A stretch of DNA of 6,097 bases from Reyranella sp. (GTDB lineage: Bacteria; Pseudomonadota; Alphaproteobacteria; Reyranellales; Reyranellaceae): NCBI GenBank assembly GCA_004296815.1, contig SCVT01000299.1:1-6097 (forward strand), read 5' to 3'. This document shows, in pieces, positions 6,085 to 6,097 of this stretch. Made by a program: the position numbers and the translations under genes. Each line of letters opens with the position of its first letter. Position 1 is the first letter of the stretch. The notes under the pieces are model-generated. The model searched no databases, was not told the origin of the DNA, and was given only the letters and a program-made list of their open reading frames with translations.

Positions 6085-6097
6085 AGATCGGAAGAGC
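6085..6097 (+). other. Illumina adapter remnant (sequencing artefact)
   Basis: The last 13 bases, AGATCGGAAGAGC, are identical to the stem shared by both Illumina TruSeq-type adapters. The contig stops exactly where the Read 1 and Read 2 adapters diverge, which is how an assembler behaves after read-through into untrimmed adapters. In frame they would add RSEE to the M81 protein; these residues are not biological. The true sequence ends at 6084, or at 6083 if the preceding A is discounted. Confidence 0.95.

Overview
The window is gene-dense, high-GC DNA (very strong G/C at third codon positions, gaps between genes of 59 bp or less). It looks like an alphaproteobacterium of the Rhizobiales/Rhodospirillales type. 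This placement is inferred from codon use and from a RpoE/ChrR-type sigma/anti-sigma pair, not from a marker gene. The final 13 bases are exactly the common Illumina adapter stem, so the sequence is probably a draft or metagenomic contig whose right end is an artefact.

Layout: (1) bases 1-164 hold the C-terminal end of a ureohydrolase (agmatinase/guanidinobutyrase-like) on the + strand. (2) Bases 161-1306, on the - strand, hold a complete iron-type alcohol dehydrogenase/maleylacetate-reductase-like enzyme. It converges on the ureohydrolase so tightly that one palindromic CTAG serves as the stop for both genes. (3) A 59-bp divergent gap follows. (4) From 1366 to the end, five + strand genes are spaced 10, -4, 31 and 17 bp apart: an M20 metallopeptidase, an ECF sigma factor, its ChrR-like anti-sigma factor, a carboxymuconolactone-decarboxylase (CMD) family protein, and an M81 (MlrC-like) metallopeptidase cut by the contig end.

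Taken together, this looks like a catabolic neighbourhood (two metallo-hydrolases, a ureohydrolase, a dehydrogenase) with a stress-responsive sigma/anti-sigma switch in the middle. In known RpoE/ChrR pairs the anti-sigma factor is released by singlet oxygen or organic peroxide. That the M20, CMD and M81 genes belong to this regulon is inferred from spacing and orientation only.

The most notable points are: an anti-sigma factor whose N-terminal domain has lost both zinc-binding cysteines while its cupin metal site is intact; a hairpin that covers the ribosome-binding site of the CMD gene; an iron-ADH-family enzyme with two altered active-site positions; a CMD protein without redox cysteines; and the adapter at the right end. 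I saw no tRNA, rRNA, CRISPR array, insertion sequence or convincing terminator.
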